A stretch of 50,561 nucleotides of DNA, from assembly GCF_006476605.1 (NCBI RefSeq), contig NZ_ML636815.1, positions 1-50,561 of the forward strand. Direction: 5' to 3'. The stretch is from Brucella gallinifaecis. Its GTDB lineage: Bacteria > Pseudomonadota > Alphaproteobacteria > Rhizobiales > Rhizobiaceae. Made by a program: the position numbers and the translations under genes. Positions 26,952 through 34,837 of the stretch are shown piece by piece. The notes under the pieces were generated by a model. The model was not told the origin of the DNA and made no database searches. It saw only the letters and a list, made by a program, of their open reading frames with translations. Each line of letters starts with the position of its first letter. Position 1 is the first letter of the stretch.

Positions 26952-28348
26952 GTGTTCAACCCCGCAACGCCAAATTTGTGCTGCCAGCGCTGGTCCTCTT
27001 CCAACTGCTCGCCAAGGTTCAAGAGAAGATTGTCTTCTCCCATTGGTCCAATCAACTGAATTGCAACCGGCATCCCCTGTGAATCTGTACCAAAAGGCAT
27101 GGAAAGCGCCGGGAAGCCGGAAATATTTGCCAGTGCTGCATAAGGCGCAAACGCATTCATCTTATGCCAGTGGGCATCCACATCGTCATGATCCATTGAA
27201 TAAGAACCGACAGGCTGCGGCCCGCTTGCCAGCATTGGCGTGATCAGAACATCAATATCATGGAAAATCTGCCAGAGCTGATAGGCTGTTAATACGCCGC
27301 CATTCATGGCGTCATAAAGTGCGACTGCGCTCATCTTTCGCCCACGAGATGCGACGGCCTGTGTGAGTTTCTCAAGCTGTGTTTCATCAATCGATAGCGC
27401 ATCGATTGCTGATGCAAGATTAGTCGAAATGATATGGTCAAAGCTTATTGCACTGGCATCAATAAGCGGTGTTAGCGTCGCTGCATCAATATTGCGGATC
27501 CTATGGCCTTGTGCCTCTAGAAAATGGGCTGCATCGGCAACCACTTGCCGGCGTTCGTCATTGACTGGATATTTGGCCAGATTGCCAGTAACAATGCCGA
27601 TACGCAATTTTGAAGGCACAGTATCGGATATGAGCGTTACATCGGGCAAAAAGCTTTCAATCTTTCCTGCAACGAGCGGGAACAGTGTTTTTGCATCGCG
27701 GATTGAACGGCAAATGGCAAATTCGCTTGCTATCCCTGCAAGATAATTACCGAAAATCGGGCCAGCTGGCATTGCGCCGCGGCTGGGTTTGAGACCTATC
27801 AGCCCACATGTTGCTGCCGGAACGCGGATGGAGCCGCCTGCATCGGTTGCATGTGCAATCGCAACAATTCCTGCTGCAACGGCTGCGGCTGCACCACCCG
27901 ATGACCCCGCAGGCGAGAGTTTTTCATCAAATGGGTGGTGGGCGAGGGGGCCATCTATCGGCTCACTTGAAAGCGCCAGACCGAATTCTGGCACAGTGGT
28001 TGTACCGAAGAAATTAAGACCGGCTTTGCGCAGACGAGCGGCGAGTTCGGAATCAAGCTCGCGTGGTGCGTTTGCACAAGCGCGGGAGCCAAGGCGGATC
28101 GGTAAGCCAGCGCACGGCCCGCCAAGATCCTTGAACAATGATGGGACACCGGCGAAGGGGGCTTTTTTATCAAGCGTAGTTGTATTTCGACGGCCCAACT
28201 CAACATCAAGATATGTAATGGCGCCCAATGGGCGCCATTTTTTGGCGGCTTCGATCGCGGCATCCACAGCCTCTTGTGCACTCAAAGCACCTTTTGCAAT
28301 AGCGAATGCGAGCGCTGTTGCATCCTGTTGCTTCATATCGAGTGCCAT
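26948..28348 (-). CDS. Amidase signature family hydrolase
   Basis: A 466-residue serine amidase. The catalytic Ser-cisSer-Lys triad is visible: Lys in GVPSLFKDLGG near residue 69, cis-Ser in the glycine-serine loop of LSPAGSSGGAAAAVAAGI, and nucleophile Ser in TDAGGSIRVPAATCGLIGLK. It lies between the binding protein and the ATPase of the importer and overlaps the latter, so it probably acts on the imported compound. The family covers fatty amides, ureides, allophanate and peptide amides; the substrate is not readable from the sequence. GatA is unlikely, as there are no gatB or gatC neighbours. Confidence 0.9.
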   Translation of the reverse strand: MALDMKQQDATALAFAIAKGALSAQEAVDAAIEAAKKWRPLGAITYLDVELGRRNTTTLDKKAPFAGVPSLFKDLGGPCAGLPIRLGSRACANAPRELDSELAARLRKAGLNFFGTTTVPEFGLALSSEPIDGPLAHHPFDEKLSPAGSSGGAAAAVAAGIVAIAHATDAGGSIRVPAATCGLIGLKPSRGAMPAGPIFGNYLAGIASEFAICRSIRDAKTLFPLVAGKIESFLPDVTLISDTVPSKLRIGIVTGNLAKYPVNDERRQVVADAAHFLEAQGHRIRNIDAATLTPLIDASAISFDHIISTNLASAIDALSIDETQLEKLTQAVASRGRKMSAVALYDAMNGGVLTAYQLWQIFHDIDVLITPMLASGPQPVGSYSMDHDDVDAHWHKMNAFAPYAALANISGFPALSMPFGTDSQGMPVAIQLIGPMGEDNLLLNLGEQLEEDQRWQHKFGVAGLNT

Positions 28349-28368
28349 GTCTGCGGTCCTGAAATCGG

Positions 28369-29358
28369 TTACTTTGGTTCAGCCGGGTTTGGCTCGACCT
28401 TGAAAGTCCCAGCCTTGATCTCGGCGCGACGTGCTTCCATCCTGGCCTCAATTTCTGCTGGTGCTGAGCCTTTGACATAGACGATGTCGTTGCCACCTTC
28501 CTTCATCAGGCTGAACGGCGTGTAATCCTTGCCAGTCGGTTTTCCTGCCTTGACGTCAGCAATGGCTGCATTGAGGATCGGGCGGAAATACCACATCGCA
28601 TTGGCGAAGACGGTATCAGGATAACGTTGAGTGTAATCGATCAGCGAACCGATTGCCTTGACGCCGCGTTCCTTGGCAGCATCTGCCGTGCCAATGCGTT
28701 CGCCAAACAGGATATCTGCCCCGGCATCGATCTGTGCAAGACCTGCTTCACGTGCCTTGGGTGGATCGAAAAAGGTGCCGATATAAGAAGCATTGAATTG
28801 AGCATCCGGCCGGGTTTCCTTCACGCCGTCCTGAAACGCATTGATCAGCATGTTGACTTCAGGAATTGGAATTGCGCCGACTGAGCCAAAAGTGCCGGTC
28901 TTGCTCATCCCGCCTGCCAACATGCCAGCAAGGTAAGCTGCTTCAAAATTCCATGTGCCGAAGACACCGAAATTATCACCCTGCTCCTTGCCGGAGGAGC
29001 CCATAATGAATGTTGTCTGCGGATAATCGGCTGCAACCTGACGTGCTTCACGCTCAACTGCATAGGATTCACCAATAATCAGCTTGATGCCCTGTTCGGC
29101 ATATTCACGCATGGCGCGCGGATAGTCGCTGGCCGATACGCCTTCCGAGAAGACATATTCAATAACGCCTTCGTCATTGGCTTGCTTGAGTGCTTCATGG
29201 AGGCGCGAATTCCATGCATTTTCAACAGGCGAAGCATGAATGCCTGCAACTTTAAGCTTTTCATCGGCAGCAAAAACATTGCTCGTGAGAGCACTCGCAC
29301 TCAGTGCTGCCGCCATTGCGAGAACGCTGCGGCGAGAGAATTTGGACGTAATGGTCAT
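28369..29358 (-). CDS. BMP family ABC transporter substrate-binding protein
   Basis: A 329-residue periplasmic binding protein of the basic membrane protein/PnrA family, which mostly binds purine nucleosides. The N-terminus has a Tat-like SRRSVLAMAAALS signal cut near NVFA. The mature part has LKVAGIHASPVENAWNSR, MGSSGKEQGDNFGVFGTWNFE and ADILFGERIG. There is no lipobox Cys, unlike many Gram-positive and spirochaete members. It starts the importer operon (binding protein, amidase, ATPase, two permeases). Confidence 0.93.
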   Translation of the reverse strand: MTITSKFSRRSVLAMAAALSASALTSNVFAADEKLKVAGIHASPVENAWNSRLHEALKQANDEGVIEYVFSEGVSASDYPRAMREYAEQGIKLIIGESYAVEREARQVAADYPQTTFIMGSSGKEQGDNFGVFGTWNFEAAYLAGMLAGGMSKTGTFGSVGAIPIPEVNMLINAFQDGVKETRPDAQFNASYIGTFFDPPKAREAGLAQIDAGADILFGERIGTADAAKERGVKAIGSLIDYTQRYPDTVFANAMWYFRPILNAAIADVKAGKPTGKDYTPFSLMKEGGNDIVYVKGSAPAEIEARMEARRAEIKAGTFKVEPNPAEPK

Positions 29359-29534
29359 AGGAACCCCTCTTGGGTGAGTTTAGACGTGCAATTATGCGCA
29401 ACTGATTGCTTTGCCTTTTTTCATGAGGCTTATGAACAATGTCACGTATTTCAGACGAGTCTGCCTTTAATTCAAGCGCTTTTATCAGATGATTGAAAAA
29501 CAGGCATCAGTTATCCGGTGCATTTCTGTGGGTA

Positions 29535-30824
29535 TTATCCGCGTGGTGCATAATTTGCACCGTCGACAGATGATGGGCGTCCTTCGAGGTTGAGCGTGCT
29601 GATACGTGGTGGCGTTTCAGCAATGATCTTGCCACGTTTGACGACTGTGAGACGATTGGCTTTCAGACGCAATGCTTCCAGCGGGTCGCGTGCCTGAAGC
29701 ACGACAAAATCTGCATTGCAACCCTTTTCAAGACCGTAACCTTCAAGGCCAAGGGCTTTTGCCGAATTGACTGTAAGCGCATTAAAGACCTGTTTTTTGC
29801 CTTCAATCGACGTCATCTGTGCTACATGAACCGCCATATGACCGACTTCCAGCATGTCACCAGAACCCATTGAATACCATGGGTCCATAACGCAGTCATG
29901 GCCAAATGCAACATTAACACCGGCAGCCATCAGTTCCGGCACCCGGGTCATGCCACGGCGTTTTGGATAGGTGTCAGCGCGGCCCTGCAATGTGATGTTG
30001 ATGAGTGGATTGGGAATGGCATTCATCCGGGCTTCCGCAATCAGCGGAATGAGTTTTGAGACATAGTAATTGTCCATGGAATGCATGGAAGTGAGATGCG
30101 AACCGGATACGCGACCTTGCAGACCAAAGCGCATTGTCTGTGCGGCCAGTGTCTCGACATGACGCGACATCGGATCGTCGGTTTCGTCACAGTGAATATC
30201 GACTGGCAGACCACGTTCGGCGGCAATGCGGCAAAGTTCTTCAAGAGAGGCCGCCCCGTCTGACATTGTGCGTTCGAAATGCGGAATGCCGCCCACAACA
30301 TCAAGACCCATATCGAGCGAGCGATTGACCAGATCGACTGCACCCGGCGAGCGATAATAGCCATCCTGCGGGAAAGCCACGAGCTGCAGGTCGATATAAG
30401 GTTTCACCTTTTCGCGTACTTCAATCATCGCTTCGGCGGTCAGCAGGCGTGGATCGCTGACATCGACATGGCTGCGAATGGCAAGCAGTCCCTGACTGAC
30501 TGCAAGATCGCAATAGCGCAAGGCACGTTCGACCATGGCTTCAACCGTCAGCATGGGCTTTAATTCACCCCAGAGCGCAATGCCTTCCAGAAGTGTGCCT
30601 GAGCGGTTGAGACGTGGTAGCCCGAGCGAGAGGGTCGCATCCATATGGAAATGCGGATCGACAAAAGGTGGTGTGACGAGGCGATCGGAAGCATCGATTT
30701 CCCTGATTGCCTGAAACTCGCCCTTTGATGGAACGATGTCGGCAATCTTGCCATCCTTGACCAGAATATCCTGTTTTTCACGTCCGTCGGGCAGATTGGC
30801 ATTTTTCACAATCAGGTCGAACAT
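29535..30824 (-). CDS. Cytosine deaminase-like amidohydrolase
   Basis: A 429-residue cytoplasmic deaminase closely following E. coli CodA in length and motifs. Metal ligands: HxH in DPHFHMD, His in DIHCDETDD (with the catalytic Glu), His in SGSHLTSMHS, and Asp310 in FGHDCVMDPWY. The block LQGRADTYPKRRGMTRVPE is almost as in CodA. The residue after the metal-binding Asp is Cys311, where E. coli CodA (from memory) has Asp314, so the substrate may not be cytosine. I use the ATG at 30824, preceded by AAAGG; a start 13 codons upstream is also open. It lies upstream of the BMP importer on the same strand. Confidence 0.88.
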   Translation of the reverse strand: MFDLIVKNANLPDGREKQDILVKDGKIADIVPSKGEFQAIREIDASDRLVTPPFVDPHFHMDATLSLGLPRLNRSGTLLEGIALWGELKPMLTVEAMVERALRYCDLAVSQGLLAIRSHVDVSDPRLLTAEAMIEVREKVKPYIDLQLVAFPQDGYYRSPGAVDLVNRSLDMGLDVVGGIPHFERTMSDGAASLEELCRIAAERGLPVDIHCDETDDPMSRHVETLAAQTMRFGLQGRVSGSHLTSMHSMDNYYVSKLIPLIAEARMNAIPNPLINITLQGRADTYPKRRGMTRVPELMAAGVNVAFGHDCVMDPWYSMGSGDMLEVGHMAVHVAQMTSIEGKKQVFNALTVNSAKALGLEGYGLEKGCNADFVVLQARDPLEALRLKANRLTVVKRGKIIAETPPRISTLNLEGRPSSVDGANYAPRG

Positions 30825-30976
30825 TGATAAACCTTTCATAGTCTGGGCAGAATGCACGTTCACTTTTCATTGCCTTATACCCAACTTTGTACGGGCGCAA
30901 TGCAAAGGCAGGCGGAAGGGGTCGTCATCAGCCACGTAAAATGCTAGTCCGCAAAAATACTATTTGCAGGGTCGTC

Positions 30977-31564
30977 ATGTTTACCATCAGCCGCATTGAA
31001 ACCATCTCGCAGGAGATAAAGAAAAGCCGTTTTTTGTGTCTGGCCGCGCCGGTGATAAATGAGCAGGCAGCGAAGGATTTTCTCAATGGGCATTCGGATC
31101 TAGCTGCCACCCATAATTGCTGGGCATGGCGTATCGGGCAGAATTATCGTTTTAGCGATGATGGGGAGCCGAGCGGAACGGCAGGAAAACCCATCCTGCA
31201 AGCGATTGATGGACAGCAGCTTGATAATATTGTGGTGCTTGTCACGCGCTGGTTTGGCGGTATTCTGTTAGGAAGCGGCGGTTTGATGCGTGCTTATGGC
31301 GGCACGGCAGCAATGTGTTTGCGGCAGGCGGAAAAGACCGAAGTAATCCCTATTATTGGTTTTGCACTTGCCTGCAATTTTTCGGATCATGCGCTTTTAA
31401 AAGCGCGTCTGTCAGCTGTGGAGCACGTCAAGATTGAGAATGAAAACTTCACTGCAACGGGTGTAGAAATGATTGGTACCATGCCACTTGCGATGCAAGC
31501 TGAACTGGCGCAGCTTGCCACCGATCTTACACGCGGGAAGACGATTATCAAATTCGATGAATGA
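30977..31564 (+). CDS. YigZ/IMPACT (UPF0029) family protein
   Basis: A 195-residue cytoplasmic protein. The N-terminal domain has the IMPACT landmarks KKSRFLCLAAPV, DGEPSGTAGKPILQAI and TRWFGGILLGSGGLMRAYG, and a small C-terminal ferredoxin-like domain follows. Relatives bind RNA or the ribosome; the exact bacterial role is unsettled. In-frame starts upstream (30941 and earlier) add residues not usual for the family, so I use 30977. It is divergent from the deaminase gene and converges on the diguanylate cyclase with no gap. Confidence 0.9.
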   Translation: MFTISRIETISQEIKKSRFLCLAAPVINEQAAKDFLNGHSDLAATHNCWAWRIGQNYRFSDDGEPSGTAGKPILQAIDGQQLDNIVVLVTRWFGGILLGSGGLMRAYGGTAAMCLRQAEKTEVIPIIGFALACNFSDHALLKARLSAVEHVKIENENFTATGVEMIGTMPLAMQAELAQLATDLTRGKTIIKFDE

Positions 31565-33028
31565 TCAGGAAGTTTGCGCTTTTCGTATAGTTTCCGCGGA
31601 ATAATGCTGGCGTTTGTCTTTATACATTTCAAGATCAGCGCGTTTTGCAACAGTTTCGAGTTTTTCGCCGGGCATGCTGGTCGCAGCCCCCATCGACAGT
31701 TCGATCCTGAGTTGCGAATAATATTGATTGTTGATGTCTATCAACCGGCGGATATCTTCCATGATTGTCTCTGCGCCGCGTTCATCCACATAAGGCAGGA
31801 CGACTGCAAATTCGTCGCCACCGATACGGGCGGCATGTCCGGGCAGCTTTACAGCTTCGTTCAAAACTTCGCCAATACGGCGCAGCAAGCTGTCACCACT
31901 TGCATGTCCAAGCTGATCATTGGCTTTTTTCAGGCCATTGAGATCAATAATAATGATGGAAACCGGCGTGTGGTTTTTGCGCTCAAGCCGGTTGAGTTCA
32001 TCGACATAAAATGCGCGATTATGCAGCTTGGTCAGCACATCGTGTTTTCCAAGATATTCGAGATAAGCTTCTGCTTTCTTGCGTGCCGTAATATCGGTGA
32101 GCGCCACCTGAACCAGCGACCAGTCTTTCTCGTGGCCGGGCAAAACAGAAAGTTGCAGAAGCAAATGCCTTTCCGAGCCATCGAGCGCATAATTGACCAC
32201 TTCACGGCGCTGAAACAAAATGCCATTCCACAAATCAATCAATTGTTCCCGAAAATTCGTTTCCATATCTGCCTTGAATATATTTGGCAGATTTTTGAGA
32301 AGGGTTGGTTTATCGGAGGCGAGAAACAGCGAGAGTGTTTCATGATTGATGTCGAGAACACGAATTTCGCTCATACACTGACGTACAAATTCAGGATGCA
32401 CATCGGTAAAGACACGGAAATCGACAATACCGCGTTCGCGAATATCGTCCATCATTTGTTTGATACGGCTGAAATCTTCAACCCAGAGCGAGACAGGTGA
32501 ATGCTCAAACAGCCCTTCGGCATGTTGCTTGTGCTTGCTCTGTTCACGCCGTGCTTCTTCGCGGGCAGTTACATCTTCAATGGATAAAAGAACGCGGTCC
32601 CAGCTTTGTTCATGGCCGGGCAAAACCACGCCCTTGAGCTGGATATCAAGGCGCTTGCCACCAAGGGAGTAATTTACAGTGTCGCTCATAAAGGCGTTGT
32701 CGCCGTTCCAGAGCTGGACCATTTCTTCGATATGGGGATCAACCATATCATCACGAAAAACATGTCTGAGGTTTTCAACCAGATGAGGAAGATCACGTGC
32801 CTCGTAGAGCGACAATGTCTTGCGATTAACCTTGAGAACACGGATATGACTTGTACAGATGCGCAGGCGGCTTGTGTCTTCTTTAAGAAATGCCCGTAAA
32901 TCCGTAACACCAAGTTGACGCCATTGTTCGAATTGCTTACGCAATCCGCTATAGTCTTCGAGCCAGAGAGAAATTGGTGCAAGTTCGAAAATATTGGCAC
33001 CGTCAGTCAAAGCGAATTCAATATTCAT
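31565..33028 (-). CDS. Diguanylate cyclase with duplicated PAS-like sensor module
   Basis: Predicted to make cyclic di-GMP. The 487-residue protein is soluble, with no membrane helix. Residues 14-156 and 174-316 are two copies of one PAS-like module, offset by exactly 160 residues; each starts FE(L/H)(A/S)P(I/V)SLW and ends with an LPGHE-containing strand pair. A helical linker leads to the GGDEF domain (about 323-480). The active-site motif RIGGDEFAVVLP is intact at 401-412, and KHDVLTKLHNRAF is the domain start. The usual inhibitory RxxD site would fall at residues 394-397, which read KLPG, so product inhibition through that site is not expected. I use the ATG at 33028. Confidence 0.92.
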   Translation of the reverse strand: MNIEFALTDGANIFELAPISLWLEDYSGLRKQFEQWRQLGVTDLRAFLKEDTSRLRICTSHIRVLKVNRKTLSLYEARDLPHLVENLRHVFRDDMVDPHIEEMVQLWNGDNAFMSDTVNYSLGGKRLDIQLKGVVLPGHEQSWDRVLLSIEDVTAREEARREQSKHKQHAEGLFEHSPVSLWVEDFSRIKQMMDDIRERGIVDFRVFTDVHPEFVRQCMSEIRVLDINHETLSLFLASDKPTLLKNLPNIFKADMETNFREQLIDLWNGILFQRREVVNYALDGSERHLLLQLSVLPGHEKDWSLVQVALTDITARKKAEAYLEYLGKHDVLTKLHNRAFYVDELNRLERKNHTPVSIIIIDLNGLKKANDQLGHASGDSLLRRIGEVLNEAVKLPGHAARIGGDEFAVVLPYVDERGAETIMEDIRRLIDINNQYYSQLRIELSMGAATSMPGEKLETVAKRADLEMYKDKRQHYSAETIRKAQTS

Positions 33029-33346
33029 AACCAGGCTCTCGGACCGAAGCAAAATGGTAACTGATGCATGGCAGGTGCTGCACCGGAAACGCCTTATATG
33101 ATGGATATCTATAATTAACCAGCGTTTATATAGCTGCGGGTTTATTAACCAAAACCATAAGTGTTTTCGGTAATATCAGATTGATAGAGACAAACAGGCC
33201 GATAACAATTATCGATTGTATCGGGGGTTTTATATATTTTATTTATGTTCACATTCTATAGGTGCGGATTAATGCACGCTGTGAATATATGAAGCGTTTT
33301 TCGGGCAAAGATGCGCGTTCAAATGATGGATTAGAGCGCTAATCTG
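33029..33346. other. AT-rich intergenic region
   Basis: About 320 AT-rich bases between the divergent cyclase and HAD-UbiA genes. It contains a CGATAA-CAA-TTATCG inverted repeat at 33200-33214, a possible operator. No gene is evident. It should hold the promoters for both flanking genes. Confidence 0.4.
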
Positions 33347-33363
33347 ATTTGATCAGATCAAAT
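33347..33363. repeat. ATTTGAT-CAG-ATCAAAT palindrome followed by a T run
   Basis: A 17-base inverted repeat 38 bases before the HAD-UbiA start, followed by TTTTT. It could be a leader hairpin or an operator. With the preceding TTAGAGCGCTAATC it also recalls, from memory, palindromic repeats scattered in Rhizobiales genomes. Confidence 0.4.
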
Positions 33364-33400
33364 TTTTTAAAGCGGGTTTATATCAGGGGGATAAACGATC

Positions 33401-34837
33401 ATGGATGAACGGCTTAAAAGCCATGAAGTGCCTTTGGCCGTTGATCTTGACGGAACGCTGGTTGCAACAGATCTGTTGTGGGAAAGCGTTTTTGTGTTGC
33501 TGAAGAAAAATCCCTTATATCTGTTTTGTTTGCCTGTCTGGTTACTTTCCGGCAAGGCTAATTTGAAACTTCAGATTGCCAAACGTATTGTACTGGATGC
33601 TTCACTGCTTCCATATCGGCAGGATTTTCTGGAATATTTGCGTCTTCAACATAAAAACGGGCGCAGACTTGTGCTGGCGACAGCGGCTGCAGAACCTTTG
33701 GCGCAGTCCGTTGCTGATGAACTTGGGCTGTTTGAAACCGTTTTTGCAACGCGTGAGCGGACTAATCTTTCGTCTCGATTAAAAGCACAGGCTCTGACTG
33801 AACATTATGGAGCCAAAGGCTTTGACTATGCCGGCAATGATCGTGCTGATCTTGCGGTTTTTGCTGCTGCACGCAAGGCGATTGTGGTGGCGCCTGATCG
33901 TGCTGCATCGCGTTTTCAAAAGGCTAGTGAAAGTCATTTATTTGAGCAGCCTGTTACTGGAATTAAGCCATATCTGAAAATGCTTCGTGTCCATCAATGG
34001 CTTAAAAATCTGCTTGTGTTTGTTCCGGCTATTCTGGCGCATACCATTTTTCTGCCAGATGATTTAATTGCTTCAATTCTTGCCTTTATCGCTTTTTCCT
34101 CAGCTGCATCTGCGATCTATATTCTCAACGATATAATCGATCTTCCGCTTGACCGACAGCATGTCAAAAAGAAATTGCGGCCTTTTGCAAGCGGCACATT
34201 GAGTATTCCATTTGGCCTTAAAATATCGGTTTTGCTTTTGTTGATTGCAGGAGTATTATGCTTTTTTCTGCCACTGGAGTTCAGTTTTGTTATCGGTCTT
34301 TATCTGATTGCAACGACGGCTTATTCGCTGGCATTGAAGCGTATGTTGCTGGTCGATGTGCTCTGTCTGGCAGCGCTCTACACCTTGCGTCTGTTGGGTG
34401 GTACGGCGGCGACTGAAATTCCTCCATCATTCTGGCTGATGGCTTTTGCGATGTTCTTTTTCCTGTCACTTGCGCTCGTCAAACGCTATGTGGAGCTTGA
34501 TAATTCAATGGTGACTGAAAAAGACCGTATTGCTGGGCGGGGGTACAGACCTGAAGATATTGGTATTGTTGGTCAGAGTGGTGTTGCATCCGGCTTTACG
34601 GCTGTGGTGGTTTTGGCACTTTATATCAACAGCGCTGCTGTTCAGCAGCTCTATACATACCCTTGGCTTGTTTGGCCGCTTGTGCCGATCGTTCTTTATA
34701 TCGTTATGCGTGTCTGGATTCTCGCACATCGCAAAGAGGTGGATGACGATCCGGTTGTCTTTCTTGCTCATGACTGGCGCAGTCAGGTGGTGATAGCAAT
34801 TGGTGTGGTCTTGCTGTTCGTAGCCGGAATAAGGTGA
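33401..34837 (+). CDS. HAD phosphatase-UbiA prenyltransferase fusion (decaprenyl-phosphate phosphoribosyltransferase type)
   Basis: A 478-residue two-domain protein. Residues 1-190 form a HAD hydrolase with AVDLDGTL (Asp15 and Asp17, the phosphatase DxD form), the Thr motif LATAAAEP and GNDRAD (145-150). Residues 195-478 are a UbiA prenyltransferase with about eight or nine helices and the Asp-rich motif NDIIDLPLDR (243-252). In mycobacteria the UbiA relative Rv3806c joins phosphoribose to decaprenyl phosphate, and a separate phosphatase removes the 5-phosphate. Here both steps may be in one protein; this is inference from the fusion and from the DprE1-like neighbour. The stop shares one base with the next start. 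Confidence 0.88.
   Translation: MDERLKSHEVPLAVDLDGTLVATDLLWESVFVLLKKNPLYLFCLPVWLLSGKANLKLQIAKRIVLDASLLPYRQDFLEYLRLQHKNGRRLVLATAAAEPLAQSVADELGLFETVFATRERTNLSSRLKAQALTEHYGAKGFDYAGNDRADLAVFAAARKAIVVAPDRAASRFQKASESHLFEQPVTGIKPYLKMLRVHQWLKNLLVFVPAILAHTIFLPDDLIASILAFIAFSSAASAIYILNDIIDLPLDRQHVKKKLRPFASGTLSIPFGLKISVLLLLIAGVLCFFLPLEFSFVIGLYLIATTAYSLALKRMLLVDVLCLAALYTLRLLGGTAATEIPPSFWLMAFAMFFFLSLALVKRYVELDNSMVTEKDRIAGRGYRPEDIGIVGQSGVASGFTAVVVLALYINSAAVQQLYTYPWLVWPLVPIVLYIVMRVWILAHRKEVDDDPVVFLAHDWRSQVVIAIGVVLLFVAGIR

Noticed and set aside
29359-29534. A purine or xanthine riboswitch before the BMP importer operon
   Set aside because: The 176-base leader shows no three-way-junction pattern or conserved core that I could recognise.
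31574-32500. A 308-codon open frame on the plus strand opposite the diguanylate cyclase
   Set aside because: It is the antisense of intact GGDEF and PAS-like coding sequence and has no plausible domain or start signal.
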